Made by a program: the position numbers and the translations under genes. Shown piece after piece: positions 1 to 13,487 of a stretch of DNA of 64,000 bases. The notes below the pieces were generated by a model. That model worked only from the letters and a program-made list of their open reading frames with translations, ran no database searches and was not told the origin of the DNA. Each line of letters starts with the position of its first letter. Within the stretch, counting starts at the first letter, position 1. Source of the DNA: Sipunculus nudus (Eukaryota > Annelida > Sipuncula > Golfingiida > Sipunculidae); assembly GCA_026874595.1 (NCBI GenBank), contig CM049316.1, positions 77,285,676 through 77,349,675 of the forward strand. Direction: 5' to 3'.

Positions 1-516
1 ATGACTTGTTCTGCAGCACAGTGAAACTTGAGCCTCTACTTTAATTGCAGTATCTTACCCACACCATGCTGACATACTAACATGGTTTGTGAATCAGTTC
101 ATGGTCCACATTACTTCATTACCAGGTTGTTTTCTAAATGGTAGCTTCAAAGCCTTCATATATCACCCAGTCAAAATTACTCGCCTGAGGCTATATGCAT
201 GGCATCAGGCATGCACACTACAGTTTGCATGATATCCTGCATAGTTTGTACTATTTACCTGATACTGTGCGTATTATTACCTATGTACACAAAATATTGT
301 GTATATTGCTCCTTTTCCACATATACTTTCGTTCAGACAGAAGGCTACATGCATGATTTTGATCAGAACTGTGCAAAAAACATGGTGGTCAGAAGTGAGA
401 ACACATATATTCTTTTTCAATAGTTATAAATCAACAGCAAAATCAACATAGTTATCTCATAATTCTACATAGCCTCTGAGCAACAGTGTTTCAGTGAGAG
501 GCATATTTTACTTTGA
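1..516. other. No gene recognised
   Basis: AT-rich sequence ahead of the first tandem array. A 74-codon frame opens at 199, but it has no recognisable motif and its composition matches its surroundings, so I do not call it a gene. Confidence 0.5.
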
Positions 517-3500
517 CAGTGTGCTCATCTTGTATTTCAAGGGTTAGGGTTTCACTCATATCTATATGACAGCCATATTTTTAATATTGTGACACAGTGT
601 ACTCATCTTGTGTTTCAAGGGTTAAGGTTTTACCTATATCTTTATGACAGCTGTATTTTTAATATTGTGACACAGCATGCTCATCTTGTATTTCAAGGGT
701 TACAATTTCAGCCATATCTATGTAACAGGCACATTGTACAGTGACACAGTGTGCTCATCTTGTATTTTAAGGGTTAGGGTTTCACCCATATCTATGTGAA
801 AGGCACATTTAATTCACAGTGATACTCATTCACTTTGATTCAGCCTTTTGAAATCAGTTCGGCAAAAGCTAAACAAAAGGCCTATTGGCCAGCAATATAG
901 TATTGTGACTAGTGTGTTCATCTTGTATTTCAAGGGTTAGGGTTTTATCCATATCTATAAGACAGCCACATTGTATTGTGAAACAGTAAGCTCATCTTGT
1001 ATTTCAAGGGTTAGGGTTTCACCTATATCTATATGACAGCCATATTTTTAATATTGTGACACAGCATGCTCATCTTGTATTTCAAGGGTTAAGGTTTCAC
1101 CCTTATCTATGTTACCAGCACATGGTACAGTGACACAGTGTGCTCATCTTGTATTTCAAGGGTTAGGGTTTCACTTGTATCTATGTGACAGGAACATTGT
1201 ACAGTGACACAGTGTGCTCATTTGTATTTCAAGGGTTAGGGTTTACCCATATCTATGTGACAGGCACATGGTACAGTGACAATGTGCTCATTTTGTATTT
1301 CAAGGGTTAGGGTTTCACCCATATCTATATAACAGCCATATGTTTAATATTGTGACACAGTGTGCTCATCTTGTATTTCAAGGGTTAAGGTTTTACCTAT
1401 ATCTTTATGACAGCTGTATGTTTAATTTTGTGAAACAGCATGCTCATCTTGTATTTCAAGGGTTAGGGTTTCACCCTTATCTATGTGACCGGCACATGGT
1501 ACAGTGACACAGTGTGCTCATCTTGTATTTAAAGGGTTAGGGTTTCACTCATATCTATGTGACAGGAACATTGTACAGTGACACAGTGTGCTCATTTGTA
1601 TTTCAGGGTTAGGGTTTACCCATATCTATGTGACAGGCACATGGTACAGTGACAGTGTACTCATTTTGTATTTCAAGGGTTAGGGTTTCACCCATATCTA
1701 TATGACAGCCATATGTTTAATATTGTGACACAGTGTGCTCATCTTGTATTTCAAGGGTTAAGGTTTTACCTATATCTTTATGACAGCTGTATTTTTAATA
1801 TTGGGTTTCACCCTTATCTATGTGACCGGCACATGGTACAGTGACACAGTGTGCTCATCTTGTATTTAAAGGGTTAGGGTTTCACTCATATCTATGTGAC
1901 AGGAACATTGTACAGTGACACAGTGTGCTCATTTGTATTTCAAGGGTTAGGGTTTACCCATATCTATGTGACAGGCACATGGTACAGTGACAATGTGCTT
2001 ATTTTGTATTTCAAGGGTTAGGGTTTCACCCATATCTATATAACAGCCATATGTTTAATATTGTGACACAGTGTGCTCATCTTGTATTTCAAGGGTTAAG
2101 GTTTTACCTATATCTTTATGACAGCTGCATGTTTAATTTTGTGAAACAGCATGCTCATCTTGTATTTCAAGGGTTAGGGTTTCACCCTTATCTATGTGAC
2201 CGGCACATGGTACAGTGACACAGTGTGCTCATCTTGTATTTTAAGGGTTAGGGTTTCACTCATATCTATGTGACAGGAACATTGTACAGTGACACAGTGT
2301 GCTCATCTTGTATTTTAAGGGTTAGGGTTTCACCCATATCTATGTGAAAGGCACATTTCACAGTGATACTCATTCACTTTGATTCAGCCTTTTGAAATCA
2401 ATTCGGCATAAGCTAAACAAAAGGCCTATTGGCCAGCAACATACTATTGTGACTAGTGTTTTCATCTTGTATTTCAAGGGTTAGGGTTTTATCCATATCT
2501 ATATGACAGCCACATTTTATTGTGAAATGGTAAGCTCATCTTGTATTTCAAGTGTCAGGGTTTCACCTATATCTATATGACAGCCATACTTTTAATATTG
2601 TGACACAGTGTACTCATCTTGTATTTCAAGGGTTAAGGTTTTACCTATATCTTTATGACAGCTGTATTTTTAATATTGTGACACAGCATGCCATCTTGTA
2701 TTTCAAGGGTTAGGGTTTCACCTATATGTATGTGACAGGCACATTGTACAGTGACACAGTGTGCTCATCTTGTATTTAAAGGGTTAGGGTTTCACCTATA
2801 TCTATATGACAGGCACATTGCACAGTGACACAGTATGCTCATCTTGTATTTCAAGGGTTAGGGTTTCACCCATATCTATGGGACAGGCACATTGTACAGT
2901 GACACAGTGTGCTCATCTTGTATTTCAAGGGTTAGGGTTTCACCCATACCTATGAGACAGGTACATTTAACAGTGACCAATTTGCTCATCTTGTATTTCA
3001 AGGGTTAGGGTTCCACCTATATCTATATGACAGCCACATTGTATTGTGACACACCATTTTAATCTTGTATTTCAAGGGTTAGGGTTTCACCCATATCTAT
3101 GGGACAGGCACATTGTACAGTGACACACTGTGCTCATAATGTATTTCAAGGGTAAGGGTTTCACCCATATCTATGTGACAGGCACATTGTACAGTGACAC
3201 AGTATGCTTATCTTGTATTTCAAGGGTTAGGGTTTCAACCATATCTATGGGACAGGCACATTGTAGAGTGACACAATGTTCTCATAATGTATTTCAAGGG
3301 TTAGGGTTTCACCCATACCTATGAGACAGGTACATTTAACAGTGACCAATTTGCTCATCTTGTATTTCAAGGGTTAGGGTTCCACCTATATCTATATGAC
3401 AGCCACATTGTATTGTGACACACCATTTTAATCTTGTATTTCACGAGTTAGGGTTTCACTCTTATCTCTGTGACAAGCACATTTTACTTTGTCAAGGGTT

Positions 3501-3603
3501 AGGCTTTCACCTGTATATATGTGACAGGTATGTTTTACTGTGACATAGTGTGCTCTTTGTATTTCAAGGGTTAGGGTTTCACCCATATCTATGTGACAGG
3601 CTA
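517..3603. repeat. 74-bp minisatellite with telomere-like core
   Basis: About 40 diverged copies of a roughly 74-bp unit lie head to tail. Each unit has a phrase like CTCATCTTGTATTTCAAG, then GGGTTAGGGTTTCAC, then CATATCTATGTGACAGGCAC and a GTACAGTGACACAGTG stretch. The core holds about one and a half TTAGGG units. Larger blocks repeat as well: CTATGTGACAGGAAC recurs at 1181, 1555, 1892 and 2266, five-unit blocks of about 370 bp. Segments at 2941 and 3310 repeat with the same 369-bp step. A non-array insert near 821-895 recurs 1,544 bp later at 2365, so whole blocks have been duplicated. Short reading frames in the array are shadows. Confidence 0.95.
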
Positions 3604-5033
3604 GAGGACAAAAATGGCGGGGTAAGGGTGGATGAGGGGGCTTTCTGGCATGACATCTCACCTTTATGGGTTCTGAAAGGGAGCTTTTTTCAAGCAAGGT
3701 ACTTATTCTGTGACCCAGCCAAGATGTTTCAGACAAGTTCAAGTAATTGCCCAAAAGGGTTAAATAGGCATTGGTAACATAGCACAGTTTTTCCATAGAT
3801 CCTGTTATGATCAAGAGAAATTACCATTTTGACCATTTTCTAATGTTATAACCTAAGAAATGCTGAACTAACAATCAATTAGGCTACAAATAATGAATTC
3901 ACACAAAGAATATATGATGTGAACTCATGAACCAAAACTGAAACTCTATCTCTATGGTAAAGATTCATTTGGTAACCTTTGTGAGCAAGGCTTTGTATTA
4001 ATAAGGTCAGAATTAAACAAATATGTTGAGGGGGTTTACCAGTGCTAAGTTAAAACAGAATTTTTCTAGCTCATGTCAGGTGCTGTTAAAAAGTATACTG
4101 AAAAGCTGACAATCGGTAAGGTGTATATCATGTGACAGCATACTTGTAGGCCGATGAGGTGTTGTCAGAACTGATGAAAATATTTGCATCCTTATAGAGC
4201 TTTGAAGGGTGTTCATCACTGAAGGATGTAACAGCACTCTGACTGCAAGCACACTGGTTGAGACTCTCTAATGTCAGAGGGTGCTACATGGTGACAATTG
4301 GTTTTGATTACCTAGGGCACTTTACTGACCAGAACAAGCAACAGCCATGAGATAGCAAAGTACTTGTATATATTCTATAGATTACTGGTCTTTGATGACT
4401 AAAAGCGGTAAAATTATATTGCACACGATTGTGCTCATTCAAGCATCAAGTTTTTTTTCCCATGCTATTGTTAGGGGATATAACAGAGATCAGCCACCAC
4501 CCCTCCCCCACCCAATAGGATGTAGGGCAACACCATCTTTCATCTTTCATATGAACTTACTATCTCAGTTTCAAATTTTATACATTATTATGGTTCTGTG
4601 TGTAAATAAACAGTATGTATGTCCAGGTGTGTATGTTTACTATAGTAAGAAAGCATGAGCAAACAAACGTCTGATACTGTGCTGTGGCAACAATTCACAA
4701 ACAAGAAGCTCATTCCCCCTCCTGTATTGGCACATACCAAACTACGATAAGAAAACACTATATTTCATGTATATTTAACATGCCTGCAATGCCTGGTATG
4801 TAAATAGGCCCCTTTAATGCCTTACATACATTTAACACACATAAACAGATAAAATGTACAGAATTTTAAGTGTAGACAGACATTTTCTTTTAATATGATA
4901 AGGGGGAGGGAAGGGCTTTTGTCCTCTTTGTGTTGGGGGCCTTTGTTTGTACCTCCCTCCACCACCCCATAATCAAAAGAACTTTAATGTTTTTCTCCAT
5001 CCAAAAAGATTATTTGCATATTTATTCATTGCA
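3604..5033. other. Unique-looking AT-rich spacer, no gene
   Basis: I recognise no coding exon. The segment near 4690-4790, with AACACTATAT and GTATATTTAA phrases, resembles 20080-20170 and is probably a fragment of a dispersed repeat. The rest shows nothing I can name. Confidence 0.5.
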
Positions 5034-5432
5034 CTAGGTAAATATAGCCACTCATTTGAAATCCAAATAAACCTTTCACTGACTTTGGGTGGTTTACATG
5101 ATCTTAAGGAATAATTGCCCAACAGAACAAGTAAAACCTATCTGGCTGCTATTCCTTACCACATGAAATGGCAAAACTTGTAATTAATGATATTTCAACT
5201 AGCTTTTGAGAAAATTAAACCAATTCTGAACAAAACTAATTAGTGTAAAAATAAAAAAAAAACACCTGTGATAACACTGGCATCACACAAATGAAATGTA
5301 TTCAAATTAAAGCAACTTTTTGAATTGGGAATTTGAATTGATTAAAAATTATTTGAATTGAACTGATATTTTTCTCCAGCACATTGAACTAAATTTGAAT
5401 AGAAGTTTCATAAAATTTCTTGAATTGTAATT
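5034..5432 (+). repeat. Dispersed repeat, uninterrupted copy
   Basis: This segment matches the two pieces flanking the 4.26-kb element at 39.9-44.2 kb. The left half has ACTCATTTGAAATCCAAAT, GATCTTAAGGAATAATTGCC and TGGCTGCTAT; the right half has CACCTGTGATAA and degenerate TTGAATTGAATTG runs. The halves are contiguous here, so this copy stands for the empty insertion site. Its family is unknown to me and it carries no evident coding sequence. Confidence 0.8.
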
Positions 5433-5466
5433 GAAACAAGGGACCCATTGGTCACTGTGCTCAGCT
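5433..5466 (+). repeat. 5' terminal motif of the AACAAGGGACCC family
   Basis: AACAAGGGACCCATTGGTCA followed by CTGTGCTCAGCTGA. The same motif occurs at 6612, 12129 and 17455 on the plus strand and ends at 21246 on the minus strand. No matching 3' end lies within a plausible distance that is not better assigned to another copy, so this looks like an orphan end. Confidence 0.7.
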
Positions 5467-5474
5467 GAAGATGG

Positions 5475-5830
5475 CCTTGAAGGTAAAAATCTAAAATAAT
5501 ATCAAATGGAGATAAAATGAAGGAGGAAGAGGTAATATAGGCCAAGGTTGGTTTATATGATTGGTTGGTATTGATGACCAAGAAACTGTTGCAAATAATA
5601 TTTTGTTACCTGACCATGTGTTTCCTAATGTTGAAACTGAAGCATGTGAGCAGTTTGTGAACAAAAGATCTGTACTGTTCCAATGATCATTAGTTGGCTT
5701 TTTGATTAACTGTTGATATTTCAGTAGTCTACACAATTGTTCCATTGAATCTATTTTTTTTAAATATATATTATTAAATAAATATGTATTTTTTATCTTA
5801 TGAAATGTATACAGTTGAAATATAACTAAT
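5475..5830 (-). pseudogene. Non-LTR retrotransposon endonuclease relic
   Basis: Read on the minus strand, a short frame (5745-5491) contains LLKYQQLIKKPTN, then STDLLFTN and a degraded SGN. This resembles the C-terminal part of the apurinic-like endonuclease of CR1/Jockey-type LINEs, where a QLI..PTR stretch is followed by an LDLVLTN phrase and SDH. The catalytic SDH is not kept. A related copy sits at 12660-12933 with QQLIKNVTNG. The assignment rests on motif similarity only. Confidence 0.5.
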
Positions 5831-6611
5831 TAACAACATACATATAGGGAAAACAAAGCCTGATCTCCAAATCTCCTGAGGCAGGAAAATAATGAACAAA
5901 TGTTTGTATTAGATCCTCATTTTTTATCACACCATTTTTTTATTATAAGTTTATATTTCCAAATAACATATATATCTGAATATAAAAGTTGATTCATAAT
6001 TCTCATTTGCATCATCATAAATCACAATCTTGTCAGATAACACCACATCATGAATATAAGTGTTTATTTATTTTTTACCACAAAAATATATCTTTTAAAT
6101 CTGCAAAACAATAAATATATAAAAATAATACTTGATTTAAATTTCACAATTATAAACTTTGTCTTTATTTATCCATTATGTGCTTCATATTTTATAAATT
6201 GAAGCATGCTGGTGGGTTTAATTATATTTGTTAAAATCATTTAAAAGAAAATTGATTTCTTTAAAAATGCTGCATTTACACAACATGGCATCTACGGATT
6301 ACACCTTGAATTACTTTTTCAAGGAAAGTTTCTGTATATTGGAGTGGAAACAGCATTATATTTAAGGAGATACAGTGAAAACAATAACAATTACTGCACA
6401 ACACTTAATTCGTGGGGTTTTTTTTTGGGGGGGGGGGGGGGGGATTGGGGTGGTGATATGAGAATAACTGTACACCTGTCACAACAGGGGATCTCCCCAA
6501 GTGACTGTTACAAATTAGAAACCCTGGCATAGCTGGCTTCCAGTGACCTGGAGTGGGACCCTGCATCTGTAATCTATAATCAAAGCAAATGACTACAATA
6601 GAGCCTCAAGG
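5831..6611. other. AT-rich spacer with G17 run
   Basis: No gene seen. The segment is very AT-rich and contains T8 followed by a run of 17 G at 6427-6443. Confidence 0.5.
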
Positions 6612-8253
6612 AACAAGGGACCCATTGGTCACATCGCTCAGCTGAATTTCGATAAATATTAGTAACTGCAAAATATTTTTATTTCTTTTGGTTTTTCATG
6701 TATATTATCATTAGAAAAGCTATGAGAAAATGGCCCTGCTAAAATGAAACTCTGCAAATTATAGAATAATGGACATGAGCTAAACCATTTAGTGATGCAC
6801 CAAGGGAACAAATAGGCCTACAGTAAGTGTTATATAAAAGTAACATTTCATAAACAAATAATGTGTGAAGGTAATTAAGTTTTCAAAAGTTAAATATATG
6901 GCCATATGAGTTAAAAATTAATTCCACAAAGTTTGACCAATATTCCTAATTTTAATACTAAGTTAACAGTGTTATTCACACCTAGGCCCCGCCAACTTTA
7001 AGAGATATGAATGAAAGGCTACAAAGTATTTATATTTTCTTGAATCTTGTCAATTAGCACTTACATTAGATCCTAATATTTGATCACATTTGAATATTAG
7101 GATTAAATTCCTTAAATTTTTTTCTTAAAAAAAAAAACAAAATTGTCCAAGTCTCATCAAAAAGAATATATTTAACATTAAAATTATAAGATTCATCTTG
7201 TTTATTAGTGTGTGTATTGAAGGGGTGGGTGGGGGGAGGGGTCTCTGTTGTTACTGCTCGTTGCTGAAAAAATGTTAATTTTAAGATTCATCTAGTTCAT
7301 AGTACAGGTCTGTTAACAGAATGGGGGGGGGGGGGGGGGGGGTTGCCAGAGAAAAAGGCTCCCTGTGGTATGGTATTAAATGCGGACAGCTTGATCAAGC
7401 TCAACTCAGTGGAGAGACGGCTTGCCCTGGTGATGGGATTGCATAACATTATGCCAACAGCCTGGGGAGCATAGAGATGTGCACTGAATGACCTACAGTC
7501 ACCGAAGTGGACTGCTTGACAATGTAAGGGAATACAATAAGAGCCTCCAAAAAAATTCAATGACTAGCCTAATTTTGCAGCTTTTATTTTCAAATTTCAG
7601 ATTTTAACAGATTAAATCCTTATGTGTACATGCTGTGAAAATTAAATCCACAGTACTTACAGGAAAAAAAACGTGCCGTGGCCAAAGTTGGGCAAAATTT
7701 AAGGTACCAATTTTATATTTTTGCCAATATTTAAACAAATTTAACAGATTTTGATCTAATTTTTGGTATACAATTTAATTTTGATTAATTAAAGTTGTAT
7801 TACTGGAAAAAAGTCCCTACCTTTATCACTTTTGGTCTTAAGTGACCAAATATCTTCCTGATTTTTTTACAAAGTCCATTATGTTTGGGCCCATAACTTT
7901 TTTAAATGAAACAATACTGACTTAATTTCTGGCATGTACATAGGAACTATATAGAGGAACATTTATGGTAAATACGAAGAAAACCAGATGAGTGGTTTTG
8001 ATATTAGCCAGTCCTGAAGTGTGAAAATAGATTTCTAATAAAAAATTGAGGTTTTTCCTCAATATCTCGAAGGAACAAAGTCCTATTGACCCAATTTTTG
8101 GCATGCTAGGAGATTTTGAGGACATCTAACTGTATGCCAAATTTCAGATTCGGAGGTCCAATGGTGTCGAAACGTGCCAGTCTTACAGACGGACATCCGG
8201 ACGGACAATGGACCACAACTATAGCTCAGATGACTTATAGTCAGCTGAGCTAA
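6612..8253 (+). mobile_element. Copy 1 of the AACAAGGGACCC / TCAGCTGAGCTAAAAA family
   Basis: The left end is AACAAGGGACCCATTGGTCA plus CATCGCTCAGCTGA. The right end is GACTTATAGTCAGCTGAGC plus TAAAAA. GCTCAGCTGA at the left is the inverse of TCAGCTGAGC at the right, so the ends are short inverted repeats. The right 700 bp is a conserved body: AACGTGCC, GTTGGGCAAAATTTAAGG, ATATCTCGAAGGAACAAAGT, then GGACATCCGGACGGACAATGG. A 20-G run lies at 7323-7342. No transposase is visible, so it is probably non-autonomous. The superfamily is unassigned and pairing of these two ends is inferred from order. Confidence 0.65.
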
Positions 8254-8822
8254 AAATTCAATAACTAGCCTAATTTTCAAGCTTTTATTTTCAAATTTCA
8301 AATTAAAACAAATTTAATACTTATGTTTACATACTGTGAAAATTAAATCAATGGTGTACTTACAGGAAAAAAAAACGTGCCATGGTCAAAGTTGGGCAAA
8401 ACTTTAGGTACTGATTTTATTTTTATGCTAATAACCTAAAAAATTTACAAAATTCAGATCTTATTTTGGGTAAACAATTTAATCTTAATTAAACATAGTT
8501 ATATACTTGGAGAAAATAGACTCAAGTTTCTGGCATAAATGTACATAGGAACTATATAGAGGTATATTTATGGTAAATATGAGGAAAAACAGATGAGTGG
8601 TTTTGTTATTAGACAGTCCTGAAGTGTGAAAATAGCTTTTTTATTAAAAGTTGTGGTTTTTCCTTAATTTCTCAAAGGAACAAAGTCAAAAGACCTAGTT
8701 TTTGGCTTGGTAGTTTTTTGTATTCCTAGGTCTTACGGTTTCAAAACGTGCCACATCTACAGACGGATGGATGGACAGATTGACTAACAACAGACAATGG
8801 ACCACGACTATAGCTCAGATGA
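8254..8822 (+). mobile_element. Truncated second body copy, in tandem
   Basis: Directly after copy 1 a second conserved body begins with nearly the same start (ATTCAATAACTAGCCTAATTT). It runs through AACGTGCCATGG and GACGGATGGATGGACAG, then breaks off after TATAGCTCAGATGACTT without the terminal TCAGCTGAGC. The head-to-tail arrangement suggests local duplication or recombination between copies. Confidence 0.7.
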
Positions 8823-8839
8823 CTTCCCTTAAGAAAATG

Positions 8840-9175
8840 AAAAGTACTCACATATATGCGCTTTATATGTCCCCTATAAGGGCCTTATATGTCCCTTATA
8901 AGGGACATATATCCCATATAAATGCTGTGTATGTGAGTTATATTTATATTGCAGCTACATGTTTAGTCAGGCATTGTTATATGTGAGTTATAAGGGAGTT
9001 GTATGTTTGTTATTTGCCAGTTAAAAAAAAAAAAAAAGTTATAAGGGAGTTGCGCATGAGGCCATTCTGTATATTTCATTTATATGTGACTTGTATGAGA
9101 GATATAAGGGAAGTGCACATGAAGGAGTTCTGTATATGTCAGTTATATGTCAGTTATAAGTTTATATACTTTGAG
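8840..9175. repeat. Degenerate TATAAGGG / CATATATG repeat
   Basis: Irregular repetition of phrases such as CTTATATGTCCC, TTATAAGGGACATATAT and GTGAGTTATAAGGGAGT, in both orientations. It includes the perfect palindrome CCCTTATAAGGG at 8893-8904. The same vocabulary fills 15690-16100. Two short frames here are by-products. Confidence 0.8.
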
Positions 9176-12128
9176 GCTGACTGTTCTACAAGATAGGACT
9201 TACACATTTTCCAAGGGAACACAAATGCTGCAGAAACTTCTAAATCTCAGCTCCATTATTGTTCTGAGAAAATGAATTTTAATTGAATAATCAATACTGA
9301 AGAAGTATGTTAAAATGGGTTTAAAAATAACCAGCTTCCTCAGAACTCTATGTTTATTAGAAAAATAATACTATAAATAAAGATTTTTTTCATCTGATTT
9401 ATACTTTAAGAGGTGTAAACTATAGTAATCATGCATCCAGAAAAACATCATTTTCTCAAAATACAATACAAAAAAATAATTTAACTATATTTCACGTTGT
9501 TTATAATAACCGCCATTGATAATTATAAGAAACAGTAATTCTTTTGGAATGTTGTGTATATACAAGTACTTCAGCATCCAAATGCAATTGATAACTACTT
9601 CATAAATACAGAACAAAGGGTACTGATGTAGTGTGCCACTGACCAATTATGGTCACATAAGCATTAACCTAATATCATATTGGTTTTAGAAACAGCTAGA
9701 ACAACCACGCTTTCCAGCTGTAAAATATATTGCCAAAACTCAACAGCATTGATCAAAGCATATGTACTTAAAAAAAATATGTGTCTGCATTCTTATTGTG
9801 ACAATAACCAGCATTCTTCAGGTGCACTAATCAGTAATTTTCACAAGTATATGTTACCCCCCCCCCCCCCCAGCAGACAAGCTTGCTGTACAGGCACTCT
9901 CTACAATCGACCTTTGACCTTACTGTACCCTGCCCTGGAATAGTGCATGGTGATGTCACATGAATGCTGTACAGGCTGTGCACATCAGCAGGACAAAGGC
10001 ATGCAGATTCAGTTACATGTGAATCAGTGATAACATCTGGTAATAGTTAAGGAGTACCAATACACACTTTGAGTGACAAGTTCTTTGTCAAGCAGAAGGG
10101 GAATGTATCGCTGAAAATGTCTCATTGGTGAGTAATCTTGCATTCCTTCAGTTATTTTTGCATATTAAACCAGTGATTGCATAAAGATGACTTAACCCAT
10201 CATGGTTTGCCCTGCAAAAACACAATCTGTGCGTTTCAAGATAACATTTCCTAATTGGTGGCCCATTTTACAAAATACAACATTTTTGGACAAAAAGCTG
10301 ATGCTGTTGCCCCTGTAAAGTGACAATTTGCATGTTCTATACTACAACAGGAACTCAGCTAAGAACAAATCCTTTTCACTGGTGCTATTTGCAATTGGGT
10401 GTGGAAAAATCAAGAGTAAACAGCAGGCCCAAAATTTACATATTGATGTAATTTCTGAATGTCCCCAACCTGTGAAGAGATTATTAATCAACCTACATAA
10501 AGCTTCATCAGATCAGCATACAAATGTTATGAGTACCACATACTACCATTTAATTTGTTGGACCTTTGGCTATTGGCCATGTTCTTATTTAGCTGAACTC
10601 TGGGTCATGAAAAGAAAAAGCTTCTACACATTAAGCCCTACAAGGTAATGATGTCCTCTTCATTTTCGAAATTGACTTGAATTTTTCTGTCTTGCTAGAG
10701 TGCTCAAAAGTTATAATATGGTAAAAAATTATTATTTATATAATGCTAACAAGTTTTTCTTTCAGCCAAAGTAAACATTAAACACTGTTGATCATTGCTG
10801 ATTTTACAGCCACTGTCTCAATTTTGGTGAATGCTTTTTACAAAATTGAAGAGGGGTTAACTGTACTCAACCAAAACATTACAGCTAATCAAATATTTTT
10901 TAACTATTGGGGTCTATCACACAAAAGCTCCTAAATTAAGCTTTAATTTGGTAATATGCCCTTCTACTTGTCATTTCCATATACTGTAAACACCACTTAA
11001 TTTACAATTTTAAACATAAACACACTATGTTTGATAACAATCCATAAGCCATTCATATGTATGAATTTAATCTGAATGTGACATCAGAAGGTCAAGAACA
11101 CTCTTACATAGGTTATGAGCACTTTAACTTTAATGGGCTTGGTCCTGTGACTTTTTTTTCATTTGAGGTTTCTTCTGAAATGTTCACTTTCATTACAAAA
11201 GGAAAAGGCATAATGATTTGGGAATTCGTTTCACTAAGGATCAGATGATTGTATCATATTCTATTTTCATTCCCAAAGAGAAATCAAATTCAATTTACAA
11301 GGCAATCAAAAATGGATTTTTTGCCCACCTTGAATAATTTCTTTTTAAGTAGTAGTGCCATTTCACCTTGAAAGGTCAAGACATCATTTTGAAAATCACT
11401 GACCACCAAGATATCACTGATGTACTGTTTGAGTTAAATGATATGATGTGAGGTCCTGTTTTATGTTTATTTGTCTACTTAAATTTCTAAATAGGCATGG
11501 CTCAGTGTTCATAATTATTTAATTCCAACAACCTTTGTTTCTATGATTTGTAATGGTTTCTTTACTTTTCATAGAACCAGTATGAAGAAATGGTGCTGAA
11601 AGTATAAGGAAAACCTAAATATGTCAAGCCCATGCAAGAATTTTCTGGTAAGCATATTTAGTTTATCATATAAAGTAACATTTAAATCTTTAAGCAAATG
11701 GGCAATATTATGATTTGTAGGTTTTTTTTTATCTAATAGCTGGAGCATACTATATTTGAAGTGCAAATTTAGTGTTTAACATTTATGGTGCATATGGGAT
11801 ATTCATATGACTGCTTACATGTTAAAATTGTTTCAACTGAGTAACCTACTTTCTGGGCCTATGAGCATCTTTAGGCCACAATGTCTATCCTGTGACCAGT
11901 ATATTTGATAATCTTTAATGTTTGTATATATTCTGTATAACTAGAAAACTCTTCCTGTGTTAGTAATTGAGAAGTCCAACTGTATTTTCTTATAATCCTT
12001 AATTTTAAACAGGCATATTTCCAGAACACTTAAAACCCCTTTATAGAGAGTAGATTTACTTTCAGTGAAATCTTTTCTTTTTTTTTACTTGTGTTGCCTC
12101 CAGAAAAGGTAAACTAATTTAAATGTTA
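9176..12128. other. No recognisable gene
   Basis: Roughly 3 kb of AT-rich sequence. Frames of 60-106 codons (for example 10328-10648) show no domain, no conserved repeat and no clear splice structure. A 15-C run lies at 9857-9871. Confidence 0.45.
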
Positions 12129-12659
12129 ACAAGGGACCCATGGGTCACGGCGCTCAGCTGATCATGATTGGACTATAAATGTATCACCATTGTTATACTA
12201 TATTAAGTAGAAAAAGCTTATGAATATAATGGTCATGTTGGGCTTTTATAAAGGAATATAATGTGATATGTGAGTAAATGATATATGAAATAATCTGACT
12301 GCTGGATTAATATGGAGTAAAATTTAGTGGTTTATTTTTTATTTATTTGGGAGGGGTAAAAAAACCCAATTTATTTGAGCAAATATGAATGCAATGACAG
12401 TATACTAAGCATTGGTATAATGATGATGAGGCTATTTGTTGAAGGATCTATAGTGTATGGAAAACTGCAAGATTTCAATTTGACAGATACAAGGTTATGA
12501 TTAACTATGCTGATGAGGGGATTTATAAATTTGTGACTGTATGACATGATATCTTGACAAGATTGGTCTTGACAAGGTACATTATTTTGATGACCCTCAC
12601 GTCTACATATTACACAATATTGACATAATTTCTGGCATGTACATAGGTACCTATGGACA

Positions 12660-12933
12660 AATGGTCAACAGTACTGAACCACCTAGAAGGTTAAAATATT
12701 AAAAATATGATGAAATGTAGATAAAGTTTGAGAGGAAGAGGTAATTTGGGCCATGATTGAAGAAAATGTTGCAAATAATATTTGAGATCTAAAAATGCCT
12801 TTCCATTGGTTACATTTTTGATAAGCTGTTGGCAGTTTAACAGTTTACACATTTGTCTGATGAGATCCAATTTATTTGGTAAACCTTTTTTATCAATTTT
12901 ATGATATGTATACAGTTGCCATAACGTCCCCAC
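12660..12933 (-). pseudogene. Second LINE endonuclease relic
   Basis: The minus strand encodes CKLLNCQQLIKNVTNG, aligning with the CRLLKYQQLIKKPTN stretch at 5.7 kb; the DNA similarity extends on both sides (GAGGAAGAGGTAAT, GTTGCAAATAATATTT). It appears to be a diverged paralogue of the same non-LTR fragment, too short and degraded to act. It lies inside copy 2 of the AACAAGGGACCC family. Confidence 0.45.
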
Positions 12934-13487
12934 TCCACAGGTGCAATGACTTGATGGGGGGGGGGGGGTGTTGTGTTATGACCAGAGTTACAACGCCTCT
13001 GTCTCTCTGTAGATATTTTCTTTAATTATTCAATTTTATGCTATAGCCATAAAACTATTGTTCACAGTGCCAAGGAGCAAAGCCTCAGTGGGATGAAGAA
13101 GGGGATGGTGAGAGTTACAACACCCTTGCATATACATACAGGATATGAAATTTAATTCAAGTGCTTATAAAAAAGTTTATTCATGAACATTAAATATTTA
13201 AAACAGGCAGAAAGATGGAGAAACAAAGCAAATAATTTTTTCCCCATTCTACTGAACCAATAAAAAATTAACAATATTTGCATTTATTCCTTTTTTTCAT
13301 TACATAATTTTTATCCGGGTTCACGAATGTTACTATAAATTTACAGTATAACATACATGTGATTGTGAATATTTCAGTTGATTCACATTTCTAAATTGCA
13401 TCAACATTTATAGCTAATGAATCTAGTTTATAGTACCTGTCAACAGAAAGGGATTGAGGGAGTAAGGGAGGCAATAAGGGTGAGAGT

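Noticed and set aside
3428-3814. 128-codon minus-strand frame
   Set aside because: It runs through the 74-bp minisatellite; its peptide repeat simply follows the DNA repeat.
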